Shown piece by piece: positions 19,796 through 29,426 of a stretch of 64,000 nt of DNA. The notes beneath the pieces were generated by a model. The model saw only the letters and a list, made by a program, of their open reading frames with translations. It did not search any database and was not told where the DNA came from. A program made the translations under genes and the position numbers. Numbering within the stretch: the first letter of the stretch is position 1; each line of letters opens with the position of its first letter. Source of the DNA: Brachyspira sp. SAP_772 (GTDB taxonomy: Bacteria; Spirochaetota; Brachyspiria; Brachyspirales; Brachyspiraceae); the NCBI RefSeq assembly GCF_009755885.1, contig NZ_VYIX01000002.1:227957-291956 (forward strand). Reading direction: 5' to 3'.

Positions 19796-19823
19796 TTGTA
19801 TTTAATTTGTTATAATATATAAT
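19796..19823 (+). promoter_or_regulatory. Likely sigma70-type promoter
   Basis: TTGTAT (19796-19801), 16-bp spacer, TATAAT (19818-19823), 27 bp before the membrane-protein ATG at 19851. Confidence 0.5.
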
Positions 19824-19850
19824 GTAGTATCATTTTATTTAAGGATTATT

Positions 19851-20621
19851 ATGCTGTCATTAAGAAAGGCATTAGAAAAAAGAGATTTTGAAGTAGTAGA
19901 TTTATTTACTTTAGCATTTTCACTTTTTAGACATAATTTTATTAATTTTTTGTTGGTTGGTTTTTTATGTGCAATGCCAACAATAATCACAACTATATAT
20001 TTTCCTCCAGTTATGTTTGACCCTACAAAAATAGAAACAGTTAAAGATCTTGTTGATTGGTTTCAAAATGAGGTTAATGAAGGTTTTTATATTAATTTAT
20101 TTTTATCTTGGTTTTTGGATATTATTTCTGCAGTATCAATTGCATTATTAGTAGAAGGCTTAATTTATGATAAGATTAGAACAGCATCCTATGCAATAGT
20201 TAAAACTTTTCAAATGATAATTCCAATATTAGCAACTTCTATTATTACAATGATTATATATTTCTTTGGGCTTTCTTTCTTTATATTTCCGGGCATAATA
20301 CTTATGATTTTATTTATGTTCACTACAAACATATGTGCTTTAAGACATACTTGGGGTATAGATGCTATTAGATATTCTTTTTCTTTGGTGAAGCCTAAGT
20401 TTTTTAAATCATTATCTATGCTTGCTTTTATAGTATTATTTCAAAATGTACTTGTAATTACTTTCCCATCTGCACCAATGGATACAAGAGAGGGAGTATT
20501 ATATTATATTTTATCTATGATAATACTATACTTCTTTGACACTTATTTTAAAATATTAATATCATTATATTTCTTAAACAGAGATTTTGTTACTAGTGCA
20601 ACATTAGATGATGATATTTAA
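19851..20621 (+). CDS. Polytopic membrane protein of unknown function
   Basis: 256 residues with about five or six hydrophobic helices, after an N-terminal amphipathic segment (LRKALEKRDFEVVDLFTLAFSLFRHNFINFLLVGF). The arrangement resembles glycerophosphodiesterase-type membrane domains or DUF975-like proteins, but no diagnostic motif is seen. TAAGGAT precedes the ATG. Its 3' end overlaps the convergent DUF4340 gene by 4 bp. Confidence 0.7.
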   Translation: MLSLRKALEKRDFEVVDLFTLAFSLFRHNFINFLLVGFLCAMPTIITTIYFPPVMFDPTKIETVKDLVDWFQNEVNEGFYINLFLSWFLDIISAVSIALLVEGLIYDKIRTASYAIVKTFQMIIPILATSIITMIIYFFGLSFFIFPGIILMILFMFTTNICALRHTWGIDAIRYSFSLVKPKFFKSLSMLAFIVLFQNVLVITFPSAPMDTREGVLYYILSMIILYFFDTYFKILISLYFLNRDFVTSATLDDDI

Positions 20622-21529
20622 TTTTGTATTATATTATTTATTTTTGTTTCTAAGTCTTGAAAACTAGACTCTAATAAATAATATCTAGTATCATCATTTA
20701 CTAATTCTATCTCATAATTATCTGTTTTAGCATATATATTATAATTTACAGTTGTACCATCTGATAAATATATCTCTACTTTATATAATAAATTAGCTCT
20801 TTGAATATTATCTTTTATAAGGCCATCTGCCCTAAGATTTACAATAAAATATAGAGAAGTATATATATCATCTTGATTAATATTTTGATTATTCCAAGTT
20901 TTAGTCCAATTAGTAGAATCAGTTTTTTCTAAGGTGTATGAATTGTTATTATATGATATAGTTATTTTATTTATATCATCAATTCTTACAGATGATATAG
21001 TTTTATTTATCAAGTCATCTTCAGTTTTATCAAATATATCTTTGGGGTTAATGGGAGTATTTCCAATCAAATAAACATTTTTATCATTATTAATTTGACC
21101 GTATACTAAGTTTCCAAAATTAGCCTTCATACCAAATTTTATATTTCTTACTTCTTTAGATGAAGTATCTTTTGCTTTTACAATAAGAGCTTCATTATCT
21201 GTGAGGCTGTATTTATCTAATATTTCAGTGTTTCCTCTAGATAATAATTCAACTGGCTGTATATTATTAAATGCATTAGTGATTGATTCTATTGCTTTAG
21301 TATCAGCATTATATTTATCATTTACTGTCCATTTATTATCATTAAATTTTATTGTAATAGTTTCATTACCATTTCTTGTAATAGTGATTTCACTTAATTG
21401 AGTGTTAATAGCTTTTAGTTGAGGCAGAGAATAGCCTTTATTTTTTAATGTAACTGTGAGTATTAAAATTACTGCTAGAACTACCACTATAGAAGAGAGT
21501 ATTATATATTTCTTTTGAATGTTTGCCAT
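20618..21529 (-). CDS. DUF4340-type membrane-anchored protein
   Basis: About 303 residues. One N-terminal TM helix is followed by a periplasmic domain with the DUF4340 pattern (ITITRNGNETITIKFNDNKWTVNDKYNADTKAIESITNAFNNI). Such proteins often accompany GldFG-type ABC exporters, but none is nearby. I prefer the ATG at 21529 (MANIQKK) to the one at 21544, because GGAG lies between them at the right distance for the inner ATG. Role unknown. Confidence 0.78.
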   Translation of the reverse strand: MANIQKKYIILSSIVVVLAVILILTVTLKNKGYSLPQLKAINTQLSEITITRNGNETITIKFNDNKWTVNDKYNADTKAIESITNAFNNIQPVELLSRGNTEILDKYSLTDNEALIVKAKDTSSKEVRNIKFGMKANFGNLVYGQINNDKNVYLIGNTPINPKDIFDKTEDDLINKTISSVRIDDINKITISYNNNSYTLEKTDSTNWTKTWNNQNINQDDIYTSLYFIVNLRADGLIKDNIQRANLLYKVEIYLSDGTTVNYNIYAKTDNYEIELVNDDTRYYLLESSFQDLETKINNIIQN

Positions 21530-21649
21530 CAAATGATTCTCCATTTTTAAATTTAAAATTTATTATACAAAAATAAACAAAATTGTAAAGCGTTTAGAAA
21601 TAAAACATATATTTGAATATATAGTAAATATTTTAAGTTATCAATTTTT

Positions 21650-21905
21650 TGTTGTTCTTTTCCCGCGTACGAGCTGTACCACCTTGCCGCACGGTAATGC
21701 GATGCTTTAATTATAACTTCTTAGTTGTGCGGGGGAGTGCATTTTAATGTACAATTAAATTATAAAATTTATAATAAAAATGCAGTTCTTTTATACCAAT
21801 ACCGAAGGCACTTCCTACGGTCGTACCGAGTAGGTGCCTATCGGCAAAAAAACTTTGGCTTTACCATTCGGATACGCTTCGCAAAAGTGCAAATAAAAAA
21901 ACAAT
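21650..21905. repeat. Family 2 GC-rich-loop repeat (inverted partner of 34983-35340)
   Basis: From left to right: TTCTTTTCCCGCGTACGAGC, GTGCGG/CCGCAC-bounded 50-bp unit (about 21690-21735), GGGGGAGTGCATTTTAATG, then TTCTTTTATACCAATACCG with a GC-rich loop containing CGGTCGTACCGAGTAGGTGC and ending at TATCGGCAAAA. A last segment has CGGATACGCTTCGCAAAAGTG. The reverse complement closely matches 35014-35337. It occupies the gap before fabD; short ORFs here are not credible genes. Confidence 0.8.
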
Positions 21906-21986
21906 ACCAAACCATAGAATTATGATTTATATATACATTACAAATTTAAGATAAAATATAAATGTAATATAGTTATAAAAAGTTAC

Positions 21987-22014
21987 TTGATAAAAGTGTA
22001 ATTTATTGTTAATA
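21987..22014 (+). promoter_or_regulatory. Possible promoter of fabD
   Basis: TTGATA (21987-21992), 16-bp spacer, TTAATA (22009-22014), about 65 bp upstream of the fabD ATG. Confidence 0.35.
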
Positions 22015-22079
22015 TTTTGAATATAGTTAATATAACTTATAAAATATATAAAGTTAAAAAACGAAGGAGAATAATACTT

Positions 22080-22988
22080 ATGTCAATAGCTTTTTTATTT
22101 CCGGGACAAGGCTCTCAAACTGTTGGAATGGGTAAATCTTTATACGACAATGTAGCAGAGTCTAAGGCTATATTTGATAAAGCTGCTAATATATTAGATG
22201 ATGTAGATATTAAGGCATTATGTTTTGAAGGAAGTGAAGAGGATTTAAAGAAAACAGAAAATACTCAGCCTGCTTTAGTTACTGTTGGTATGGCTGTTTA
22301 TGAGGCTTTAAAAGCTAAAGGAATAAAGGGAAATTATTTTGCAGGACACAGTTTAGGAGAAATTACTGCACTTTCTGCTGCTGGATATATTTCTTTTGAA
22401 GATGCTGTAAAAATTGCTAGAACTAGAGGGCTACTTATGGCAAAAGCTGGTTCTGATGCTCCTTATGGTATGGCTGCTGTACTTGGTTTGGATTATGACA
22501 CTGTTTCTAAGTGCATGCCTGAAAGCAAAGAAGTAGTTGCTGCTAATTATAACTTAAAAGACCAAATTGTTATATCTGGTTTACTTAGTTCTATAGAAGC
22601 TGTTACTCCTAAACTTCAAGAGGCTGGTGCTAAGAGGGTTATGCCTTTAAAAGTTTCTGGTGCTTTTCACTCGCCATTTATGAAACCTGCCGCAGATGAA
22701 CTTAAAAAATTCTTGGATAATGTTCAATTTACTAATAGCGGTAATAAGGTTTTATCTAATGTTACGGCAGATGTGCATAACTTTGATGATATAAAAGAAA
22801 ACCTTTACAAACAAATGTTCTCTACTGTAAGATGGTATGACAGTATGATTAATCTTCAAAGCAAATGCGTTAATAAAATATATGAATGCGGACCGGGTAA
22901 GGTTTTAGTTGGTATGTCTAAAAAGATAGCTCCAGAAATAGAAGCTGTTTGCGTATTTGATAACGACTCACTAAACTCAGTACAATAA
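22080..22988 (+). CDS. fabD: Malonyl-CoA:ACP transacylase
   Basis: Loads malonyl groups on acyl carrier protein for fatty-acid synthesis. 302 residues from the ATG at 22080, chosen because AAGGAG is about 11 nt upstream and the protein begins with the family's FLFPGQGSQ. The nucleophile Ser is in GHSLGE and the catalytic His in SGAFHSPFM. An upstream in-frame ATG would add 21 Lys/Ile-rich residues without a ribosome site. It is not in a fab cluster here; a strong terminator follows directly. Confidence 0.95.
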   Translation: MSIAFLFPGQGSQTVGMGKSLYDNVAESKAIFDKAANILDDVDIKALCFEGSEEDLKKTENTQPALVTVGMAVYEALKAKGIKGNYFAGHSLGEITALSAAGYISFEDAVKIARTRGLLMAKAGSDAPYGMAAVLGLDYDTVSKCMPESKEVVAANYNLKDQIVISGLLSSIEAVTPKLQEAGAKRVMPLKVSGAFHSPFMKPAADELKKFLDNVQFTNSGNKVLSNVTADVHNFDDIKENLYKQMFSTVRWYDSMINLQSKCVNKIYECGPGKVLVGMSKKIAPEIEAVCVFDNDSLNSVQ

Positions 22989-23025
22989 ACTTTTTAAAAA
23001 TAATTTTTTAAGTTTTTATAAAAAT

Positions 23026-23056
23026 AAAAAGGAGGCTTGAGAAAGCCTCCTTTTTT
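23026..23056. terminator. Bidirectional terminator between fabD and ahpC
   Basis: AAAAAGGAGGCTT-loop-AAGCCTCCTTTTTT, an A-tract on one side and a T-tract on the other, between converging genes. Confidence 0.92.
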
Positions 23057-23080
23057 ACTATATTTTAAAGGTTTAAATAA

Positions 23081-23644
23081 TTAGATTTTTCCAACCAAAT
23101 CAATTCCTGGTTTCAAAGTTTTAGCACCTGGTTTCCATTTAGCAGGACAAACTTCGCCGCCATGTTCAGCTACATATTGAGCAGCTTGTACTTTACGAAC
23201 TAATTCATTAGCATCTCTACCTATGCCCATATCATGTACTTCGTAAGCTTTAATTTCGCCTTCAGGGTTTACAATAAAGCTTCCGCGTAAATCTTGTCCA
23301 ACTTCTTCTACAAATACTTCAAAGAATCTTCCCAATATTCCTGTTGGGTCTCCAAGCATAGTGTATTTTAAGTTTTTGATAGTTGGTGAAGCGTCTGCCC
23401 AAGCTTTATGTACAAAATGTGTATCTGCAGATACTGAATAAACTTCACAGTTAATTTTTTTAAGTTCATCATAAACAGTACCTAAATCTTCTAATTCTGT
23501 AGGACATACAAAAGTAAAGTCTGCAGGATAAAAGAAGAATACACTCCATTTACCTAATACATCTTTTGTAGTAACTTCTTTAAACTCTCCATTTTGATAA
23601 GCGTCAACTTTGAAATCTATAAGTTTTTTATTTATTAAACTCAT
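23081..23644 (-). CDS. ahpC: 2-Cys peroxiredoxin (alkyl hydroperoxide reductase C)
   Basis: Reduces H2O2 and organic peroxides. 187 residues, the AhpC length. The peroxidatic Cys47 is in FTFVCPTE and the resolving Cys166 in GEVCPAKW. The DLRGSFIVNPEGEI strand is typical of the subfamily. No ahpF is adjacent, so the reductant may be a thioredoxin-like or distant AhpF partner. It has its own sigma70-like promoter and ends at the terminator shared with fabD. Confidence 0.95.
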   Translation of the reverse strand: MSLINKKLIDFKVDAYQNGEFKEVTTKDVLGKWSVFFFYPADFTFVCPTELEDLGTVYDELKKINCEVYSVSADTHFVHKAWADASPTIKNLKYTMLGDPTGILGRFFEVFVEEVGQDLRGSFIVNPEGEIKAYEVHDMGIGRDANELVRKVQAAQYVAEHGGEVCPAKWKPGAKTLKPGIDLVGKI

Positions 23645-23678
23645 TATAAACTCCTTTTATTTATGTTTGTATGTTCTA

Positions 23679-23707
23679 ACAATACATTAAATAATAAATT
23701 TTGTCAA
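23679..23707 (-). promoter_or_regulatory. Sigma70-type promoter of ahpC
   Basis: Minus strand TTGACA (23707-23702), 17-bp spacer, TATTGT (23684-23679). No clear PerR box was recognised around it. Confidence 0.7.
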
Positions 23708-23755
23708 GTAAAAAAATGTACAAATTAGTAAAAATTCCTAAAAAATACATATTTT

Positions 23756-25285
23756 TTAATGTTTGAAATGCCTTATGCCAGTGAACACCATAGCAATGCC
23801 ATGTTCATTACAAGCATCTATTGACTCTTGGTCTCTCATTGAACCGCCGGGCTGAATTATAGCCTTAATATTATACTTAGCACAAGCGTCCACTACATCT
23901 CTAAATGGGAAGAAAGCATCAGATGCCATTACAACCCCGTCTCCTGCTCTCTCTAAAGCATCTTCACAAGCCCAAATTCTATTTGTCTGTCCGCTTCCTA
24001 TACCCTTAGCCATAAAATCTTTTATAACCACTATAGCATTAGACTTAGCATATTTTACAACCTTCATTCCAAATATTAAGTTTTTCATCTCTTCTTCTGT
24101 AGGTTTTTTCTCTGTTACAACCTTATAATCTTCTATTAAAGTAGTGTCTTCATCTTGTACAAGTAATCCTCCGTCTACTTTAACAAGATTGATTTTATCA
24201 TTAGTATTAGTTTTATATTTTATAACTCTTAAATTCTTTTTAGTTTTCAATACTTCCAAAGCTTCAGGTGTAAAGTCTTTAGCTATAACAATTTCTAAGA
24301 ATATTTTTATAAGTTCTTTTGCAGTAGCTTCATCTACAGTGCTGTTAAAAGCCACTATTCCACCAAATATAGAAGTAGGGTCGCAATTATAAGTTCTATT
24401 ATAAGCCTCTAATACGCTACCACCTAAAGCAGCACCGCAAGGAGTAGAGTGTTTTATAGCAGAGCATGCATACTCTTTTTTAGATTCATCAAACTCCAAC
24501 ACTATTTTTAAAGCTATATCCATATCTCTAATATTGTTAAATGAAAGCTCTTTTCCGTTTAACTGTTCATAATCTTTCATAGAGCCTTTATCTGTAGTTG
24601 ATACATAATAGCTTGCTCCTTGATGAGGATTCTCTCCATATCTTAATTTTTCTTGTAAAGCATAAGACATATTCAAATAATTAAGTTTTTTATCTTCCTT
24701 ATTTTCTAATGAATTAAACATAAACTCAGACACTGCAGCATCATAAGCAGAAGTTAAATTAAATACTTTAGAAGCTAAATATTTTTTTGTTTCAAAACTC
24801 ACTTCACCATTTTCCATTTCACTTTTTACCAAATCATAATCTTTAACATCGCTTATAACCACAACATCTTTGAAAGACTTAGCAGCAGAACGAAGCATAG
24901 TAGGTCCGCCTATATCAATAAACTCTATCTTCTCTTCAAATTTCAAATTATCATCTTGTACTTTTTCAAAGAAAGGATAAAGATTAACTACCACCATATC
25001 TATAGGAGTTATTCCTCTTTCTTTAATAGTTTCCATATGAACAGGATTATCTCTTATAGCAAGTATTGCACCATGTATTTTTGGGTCTAAAGTTTTTACT
25101 CTTCCGTCAAGCATCTCTTTAGCCCCTGTAACTTCAGCAACCTCTATTACAGATATGTTATTTTCTTTTAAATATTTATAGGTTCCGCCTGTAGAAACAA
25201 TTTCCACATTCTTTGAAGTTAGAAACTTAGCAAAATCTAATATTCCGTCTTTGTAAAATACAGATATTAACGCCCTTTTAATCAT
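23756..25285 (-). CDS. purH: Bifunctional AICAR transformylase/IMP cyclohydrolase
   Basis: Last two steps of purine synthesis. About 509 residues. The N-terminal cyclohydrolase domain has [12 protein letters not shown] and the [18 protein letters not shown] signature. The C-terminal transformylase domain has [10 protein letters not shown], the [12 protein letters not shown] Lys-His pair and the end motif [10 protein letters not shown] place the start at the ATG at 25285: GGAG (25293-25296) is 7 nt away, whereas the TTG two codons upstream would be only 1 nt from it. No other pur genes are adjacent. Confidence 0.96.
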   Translation of the reverse strand: MIKRALISVFYKDGILDFAKFLTSKNVEIVSTGGTYKYLKENNISVIEVAEVTGAKEMLDGRVKTLDPKIHGAILAIRDNPVHMETIKERGITPIDMVVVNLYPFFEKVQDDNLKFEEKIEFIDIGGPTMLRSAAKSFKDVVVISDVKDYDLVKSEMENGEVSFETKKYLASKVFNLTSAYDAAVSEFMFNSLENKEDKKLNYLNMSYALQEKLRYGENPHQGASYYVSTTDKGSMKDYEQLNGKELSFNNIRDMDIALKIVLEFDESKKEYACSAIKHSTPCGAALGGSVLEAYNRTYNCDPTSIFGGIVAFNSTVDEATAKELIKIFLEIVIAKDFTPEALEVLKTKKNLRVIKYKTNTNDKINLVKVDGGLLVQDEDTTLIEDYKVVTEKKPTEEEMKNLIFGMKVVKYAKSNAIVVIKDFMAKGIGSGQTNRIWACEDALERAGDGVVMASDAFFPFRDVVDACAKYNIKAIIQPGGSMRDQESIDACNEHGIAMVFTGIRHFKH

Positions 25286-25370
25286 AAACAATCTCCATAA
25301 AAAATATAGTTTTTAATGAAGACATTATAATATAAAAGTCGCTATTGTAAAGAGTAATAATTATTTTTAG

Positions 25371-25398
25371 TTGATTTTTAGTAAATTTATGATAAAAT
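25371..25398 (+). promoter_or_regulatory. Likely promoter of the ATPase/TOPRIM pair
   Basis: TTGATT (25371-25376), 16-bp spacer, TAAAAT (25393-25398), 36 bp before the ATPase ATG. Confidence 0.45.
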
Positions 25399-25433
25399 GT
25401 AATAAAAATTAAAAAAATAAAGGTAAAATTAGA

Positions 25434-26759
25434 ATGTTTACTTATGTAAGACTTAAAAATTATAAATCATTAGTTGATTTTGAAGTAGATTTAACATCAT
25501 CAAAAAATAATCCTAAAAAAATGATTATAATTTATGGCGAAAATGGAGCTGGTAAAACCAATTTTATAAATGCATTTTTTACTTTATTTGAAACATTAAA
25601 TACTAAAATATATAAAACAGCTATAGATAAATTTATGCTAGAAAATTCTGATGATAAAAAAAATAAAAAAGAATTGGAATTCTTTTTTAATAAAGTATTA
25701 AAAGATAATTTTAAAAATTTGGATACTATAATAGAAAAAAGTAAAACAATAGGTTCTAAAGATAATATGGTTTTAGAATTTGGTTTTAAATTAAATGGTA
25801 AAAATGGAGTATATTATATTGAAACTGATAATGAAAATATTGTAAAAGAAAAATTAGAATATGTTTTAGATAAAAATAAAACAAAGTACTTTGAATTATC
25901 AAATAAAGAAATATATATAAATAAATCTTTGTTTAAATCTGATAAATATTTTAATGAAATAAAAGATCTAATAGATAAATTTTGGGGTAAACATTCATTT
26001 TTATCTATTCTATTATTTGAACAGCATGATAAAACAAAAAAATATATATCAAAAAATATAAATAATAATATATTTGATGTTATTAAATATTTTTTATCAA
26101 TGTCTATTTATATAAAAAATGAAAGTAATATAGAAAAAGGAAAAATAAGTGTAGATAAAAACATTATTTCTATTATGGATAATAGTTACATAAAAATAAA
26201 AGAAGAAGAAAAACTTAATCATACAGAAAAAATATTAAATAACTTTTTTACATCTATATATAGTGATATAAAAAAAGTATACTATAAAAAAGAAATAAAA
26301 GATGATAAGCTTCATTATAATTTATTTATAAAAAAACAAATATATGGAAAAATTATAGATATAGATTTTAAATTAGAGGCAACAGGCACACAAAAATTAC
26401 TCAGATTATTTCCATTAATATTATCATCTATGAAAAAAAATAATATAGTAGCAATAGATGAATTAGACAGCGGTATACATGATATTTTAACAGCATCAAT
26501 ATTAAAATCATTATTTTGTGATATTAAAGGACAATTTATATTAACAACTCATAATACAACTATTTTAGAATCAGATATAAAAAAAGAATGTATATATATA
26601 TTTAATATAGACAGCGAAGGAAAAAAAATACTAGTTCCTATAACAGAATATGATAAAGAACATCCAAATATAAACTTTAGAAAAAGATATTTGAAAGGAA
26701 TATATTATGGTATTCCAATTGTTTCTGATATAGATTTTAAAGATATATTGGAGGAATAA
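25434..26759 (+). CDS. AAA/ABC-type ATPase of a putative two-gene defence cassette
   Basis: 441 residues. Overall build of AAA_15/AAA_21 (OLD-like, ABC-fold) ATPases. N-terminal beta strand FTYVRLKNYKSLVDFEVDL, Walker A YGENGAGKT (34-42), a long Lys/Asn-rich helical insertion (about 60-310), an ABC-signature-like EATGTQKLLRL, Walker B IVAIDELDSG (Asp342-Glu343), and H-loop His373 in LTTHNTT. The gene downstream begins 4 nt after the stop and encodes a TOPRIM-like protein. ATPase plus TOPRIM pairs of this shape are known in anti-phage systems (PARIS AriA/AriB, OLD/Gabija relatives). That role is inferred. Confidence 0.78.
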   Translation: MFTYVRLKNYKSLVDFEVDLTSSKNNPKKMIIIYGENGAGKTNFINAFFTLFETLNTKIYKTAIDKFMLENSDDKKNKKELEFFFNKVLKDNFKNLDTIIEKSKTIGSKDNMVLEFGFKLNGKNGVYYIETDNENIVKEKLEYVLDKNKTKYFELSNKEIYINKSLFKSDKYFNEIKDLIDKFWGKHSFLSILLFEQHDKTKKYISKNINNNIFDVIKYFLSMSIYIKNESNIEKGKISVDKNIISIMDNSYIKIKEEEKLNHTEKILNNFFTSIYSDIKKVYYKKEIKDDKLHYNLFIKKQIYGKIIDIDFKLEATGTQKLLRLFPLILSSMKKNNIVAIDELDSGIHDILTASILKSLFCDIKGQFILTTHNTTILESDIKKECIYIFNIDSEGKKILVPITEYDKEHPNINFRKRYLKGIYYGIPIVSDIDFKDILEE

Positions 26760-26763
26760 CTAT

Positions 26764-27354
26764 ATGTACTATAAAGGAAATTATCTTAAAGCTATAGTTA
26801 TTGTTCATGGTAAATCTGAATTACAAATGTGTGATTTTATAAAAAAGAATTTAAGATTGAAAATTGATATTATATCTAAAAATAAAGGGAAAAATTCTAT
26901 ACAAATATCAAGTGTAATGAAAAGATTAGAGGGGAAAGATATTAATCCTTCAAGTAATTTTATAAATACATATAAGGATGATTTGGAAATTAAAGATAAT
27001 AAAATAAATAATGATTTCAAAATATTTATAATAATGGATACAGATGACTGTAAAAATGATGAAGAAAAAAATAATTTCATATATAAAAATATGTTCAAAA
27101 ATCATTGGGCTTATAATTATATAGTTCCAATATATAATAATGATAACTTAGAATGCGTATTAAATAAAGCTAAAATAAAAGTAGAAAAGAAAAAAGACTA
27201 TATAAAAATATTTCCTACTGACAAAAAATATATAAAAAGTGATACCATTCAAATAGAAGAATTTTACCAAAAACTTTTAAAAGTTAAAAATATTTCAAAT
27301 ATGCATATCTTTATCAAATTTTGTTTAGATAATAAATTAATAATTCATAAATAA
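26764..27354 (+). CDS. TOPRIM-like (RloB/AriB-like) putative nuclease partner
   Basis: 196 residues. The start of a TOPRIM fold is visible: hydrophobic strand AIVIVHGKSE with the conserved Glu19, then strand FKIFIIMDTDD with Asp92-x-Asp94. A later NNDNLECVLNKA resembles the Asn/Glu-containing helix of RloB-like proteins. TOPRIM Glu/DxD residues bind Mg2+ for nuclease or primase chemistry. GGAGGAA overlaps the end of the ATPase gene, so translation is probably coupled. It ends 2 bp before the convergent yihY-like gene. Alternative: a DUF4435 or DUF3226 relative. Confidence 0.65.
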   Translation: MYYKGNYLKAIVIVHGKSELQMCDFIKKNLRLKIDIISKNKGKNSIQISSVMKRLEGKDINPSSNFINTYKDDLEIKDNKINNDFKIFIIMDTDDCKNDEEKNNFIYKNMFKNHWAYNYIVPIYNNDNLECVLNKAKIKVEKKKDYIKIFPTDKKYIKSDTIQIEEFYQKLLKVKNISNMHIFIKFCLDNKLIIHK

Positions 27355-27356
27355 TA

Positions 27357-28976
27357 TTATTTTCTTTTATTTTCAACTAAAGCCAAAAGCGTTGTATTAT
27401 AATCTTTAGCAGATATTGCTTTATTTTGATATATGATATTTTTGTATTTATCATTACGGTTAAAATGTTTAGCTCTGAAACCGCCTGTCATTTTTAGTTT
27501 ATATAAAATATCTCCAACAGTTATATGTTCTGGAGGGCATGCTAATGTGTATGAAGTAGTTGTGCCTTCTACTATTTTTACTATGTAGTTAGCTTGTTCC
27601 AAAGAATCTGCTATGTCGTTTAATACAGAAGGTGCAACTTTTAAATCTCTTGCCAAATCATACATAGACATGCATTTTTTATTATTTACAAATCTATAAG
27701 CTATTGTATGCATAAACTCTAAAGCTATCATCTCTTTTTCTGCAAAAGATAATTTTATATTTGTTACATCCACTCCATAAGACCTGAAATATTGAAGCGA
27801 GTAAGTTAACTCTGCACCAAATAAAATGATTATCCATACAATATAAAGTAAGAGCAAAAGTACTGGTATTTGTGCAAAGGCACTTGCTGATGATAACTCT
27901 GCAGGCTCTATGCTCGTTAGAAGAGAGTTTTCACTTGTAATTGTTACTATGTCATCTAATTGAAAATTATATTTTCTCACCTGCTCATATATGTTAGGAG
28001 AGAAGTTTGTAAATAACAAATTATTACTAGATATCATTTCTCTTTCATATGTAGCAGCAGATATTCCTGTGCCTTCATCTTCTATTATTCTATAACTTAT
28101 TCTATCTAATTTTATGTCTACTAATTCATTTTTATTATTTAGTAGGTTTACCTCTCTTACAATATATTCTGTTTTATATTTATCACTGTCAAATATCTGT
28201 TTATAATTTTTTACGTTAATATTTAATTTAAAATATACACTAAATAAAGTAATAATAGCAATAGCTACAAGCACAGAAGATATTAAAGCATTAGACCAAT
28301 TAACTTTAGTTTGCGGTACCAATACATAAGAAAACAATATAAGCATGCTCATAGCAATAACAGGAGTTACCCAAGATATTAATATTCTTAAAATAGCAGG
28401 CAAATAATATAAAGCTATAGAAGAATAAGTTATTAAAGTAAAAGATATACCAATAGAAACAGGAATCAATATTAGAAGTGCAATATAGTTTACAGCAACT
28501 CTTGGTATAGAAGTTCTAATTTTTACACGCCAAATTTTAATAAGTGATTTTTGAATATTATGAAGTATTAAACTAGCACTCACTAAAGTAGATATTACAC
28601 CTATAATACCAAAACTTGCTAAATCAGTATTATCAGCAATATTTAAAATCTGCCTTACCATAGGTTCATAGAAAGGTGCATTTTTTTCCATCCAATCGAA
28701 TATTAAAATAAATATGTTTTGATAAATATTAAATATTCTAAGCACAAACAAACCAACTATTAATGCTGGTATAAAAGAAAGTGTAACAAGATAAGTAAGA
28801 GAAGCTGCTCTTATAGTACAGTCATCTTTAAAAAAGTCTGTTATTGCAAAGGTTATTACTCTATATAGGTTGATTAAAAATCTATAAAAACGGTTTACAT
28901 TAGCAGTATCTATAGAATAAATTTCTTTTTGAAAAAAACTTTTGATTTTGTTTGTAAAAATTTTGAATTTCGTCAT
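27357..28976 (-). CDS. YihY/BrkB family membrane protein with C-terminal winged-helix region
   Basis: 539 residues. The N-terminal signature RAASLTYLVTLSFIPALIVGL belongs to the YihY/UPF0761 family (once mis-called RNase BN). About six TM helices span residues 30-370, with an unusual extracytoplasmic insertion of about 90 residues (about 255-340) before the last helix. The C-terminal 120 residues (EKEMIALEFMHTIAYRF..., MYDLARDLKVAPSVLNDIADSLEQ) look like a winged-helix domain. Family function is unclear. The start codon lies just before the divergent tRNA-Leu promoter. Confidence 0.85.
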   Translation of the reverse strand: MTKFKIFTNKIKSFFQKEIYSIDTANVNRFYRFLINLYRVITFAITDFFKDDCTIRAASLTYLVTLSFIPALIVGLFVLRIFNIYQNIFILIFDWMEKNAPFYEPMVRQILNIADNTDLASFGIIGVISTLVSASLILHNIQKSLIKIWRVKIRTSIPRVAVNYIALLILIPVSIGISFTLITYSSIALYYLPAILRILISWVTPVIAMSMLILFSYVLVPQTKVNWSNALISSVLVAIAIITLFSVYFKLNINVKNYKQIFDSDKYKTEYIVREVNLLNNKNELVDIKLDRISYRIIEDEGTGISAATYEREMISSNNLLFTNFSPNIYEQVRKYNFQLDDIVTITSENSLLTSIEPAELSSASAFAQIPVLLLLLYIVWIIILFGAELTYSLQYFRSYGVDVTNIKLSFAEKEMIALEFMHTIAYRFVNNKKCMSMYDLARDLKVAPSVLNDIADSLEQANYIVKIVEGTTTSYTLACPPEHITVGDILYKLKMTGGFRAKHFNRNDKYKNIIYQNKAISAKDYNTTLLALVENKRK

Positions 28977-28986
28977 AAAACACTTC

Positions 28987-29014
28987 TTGCAAAAAATATT
29001 TTTTAATGTATAAT
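28987..29014 (+). promoter_or_regulatory. Promoter of tRNA-Leu(UAG)
   Basis: TTGCAA (28987-28992), 16-bp spacer, TATAAT (29009-29014), 13 bp before the tRNA 5' end. Confidence 0.7.
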
Positions 29015-29027
29015 TAATGATACAAAA

Positions 29028-29108
29028 GCGAGGGTGGCGGAACTGGCAGACGCACTAGACTTAGGATCTAGCGCCCTAGGCATGAGGGTTCGATTCCCTC
29101 CTCTCGCA
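29028..29108 (+). tRNA. tRNA-Leu, anticodon UAG
   Basis: 81 nt with a seven-pair acceptor stem GCGAGGG/CTCTCGC (one G-U), anticodon stem CTAGA/TCTAG with loop carrying TAG at 29062-29064, a long class II variable arm, and the T-arm GGGTTCGATTCCC. CCA is not encoded. It reads CUA and probably other CUN codons. Confidence 0.95.
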
Positions 29109-29115
29109 AATATCC

Positions 29116-29370
29116 TTATTTTTCTTCTTTATCTTCTACTTCTATAGAAAATTTACACTTATTACATACCTTTTTATATCCATTATATGTCTTTATTATC
29201 CTCATAGAGTTCTTAGTATTACAAAAAGGACAATCCTCATGATTTCTAAATACTATAGAAGATATAAAATCAACTATCTTACCAATACCAGATACAAAAA
29301 ATAGTATCCCAAACATAGAAATAAATATTATTAATATAATAATAATAAATACAATAAATATAATATTCAC
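29116..29370 (-). CDS. Small membrane protein with a zinc-ribbon tail
   Basis: 84 residues. The N-terminal 36 residues are one or two membrane helices. The C-terminal half carries two Cys pairs, CPFC (about residues 51-54) and CNKC (about 71-74), a probable zinc ribbon. The ATG is preceded by AAAGGGATT on the minus strand. No family recognised. It ends 8 bp after the tRNA-Leu gene on the other strand. Confidence 0.72.
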   Translation of the reverse strand: MNIIFIVFIIIILIIFISMFGILFFVSGIGKIVDFISSIVFRNHEDCPFCNTKNSMRIIKTYNGYKKVCNKCKFSIEVEDKEEK

Positions 29371-29426
29371 AATAATCCCTTTTACAAAATTATAACCTAA
29401 AACACTTTTTTTTGAAAGGATAATTT

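Noticed and set aside
21725-21925. 66-codon ORF inside the 21.7 kb repeat
   Set aside because: It lies wholly in the family 2 repeat, with no conserved frame in the inverted copy and no ribosome site.
25434-27354. Calling the pair PARIS (AriA/AriB) outright
   Set aside because: Only the ATPase/TOPRIM logic matches; subfamily motifs cannot be confirmed by eye.
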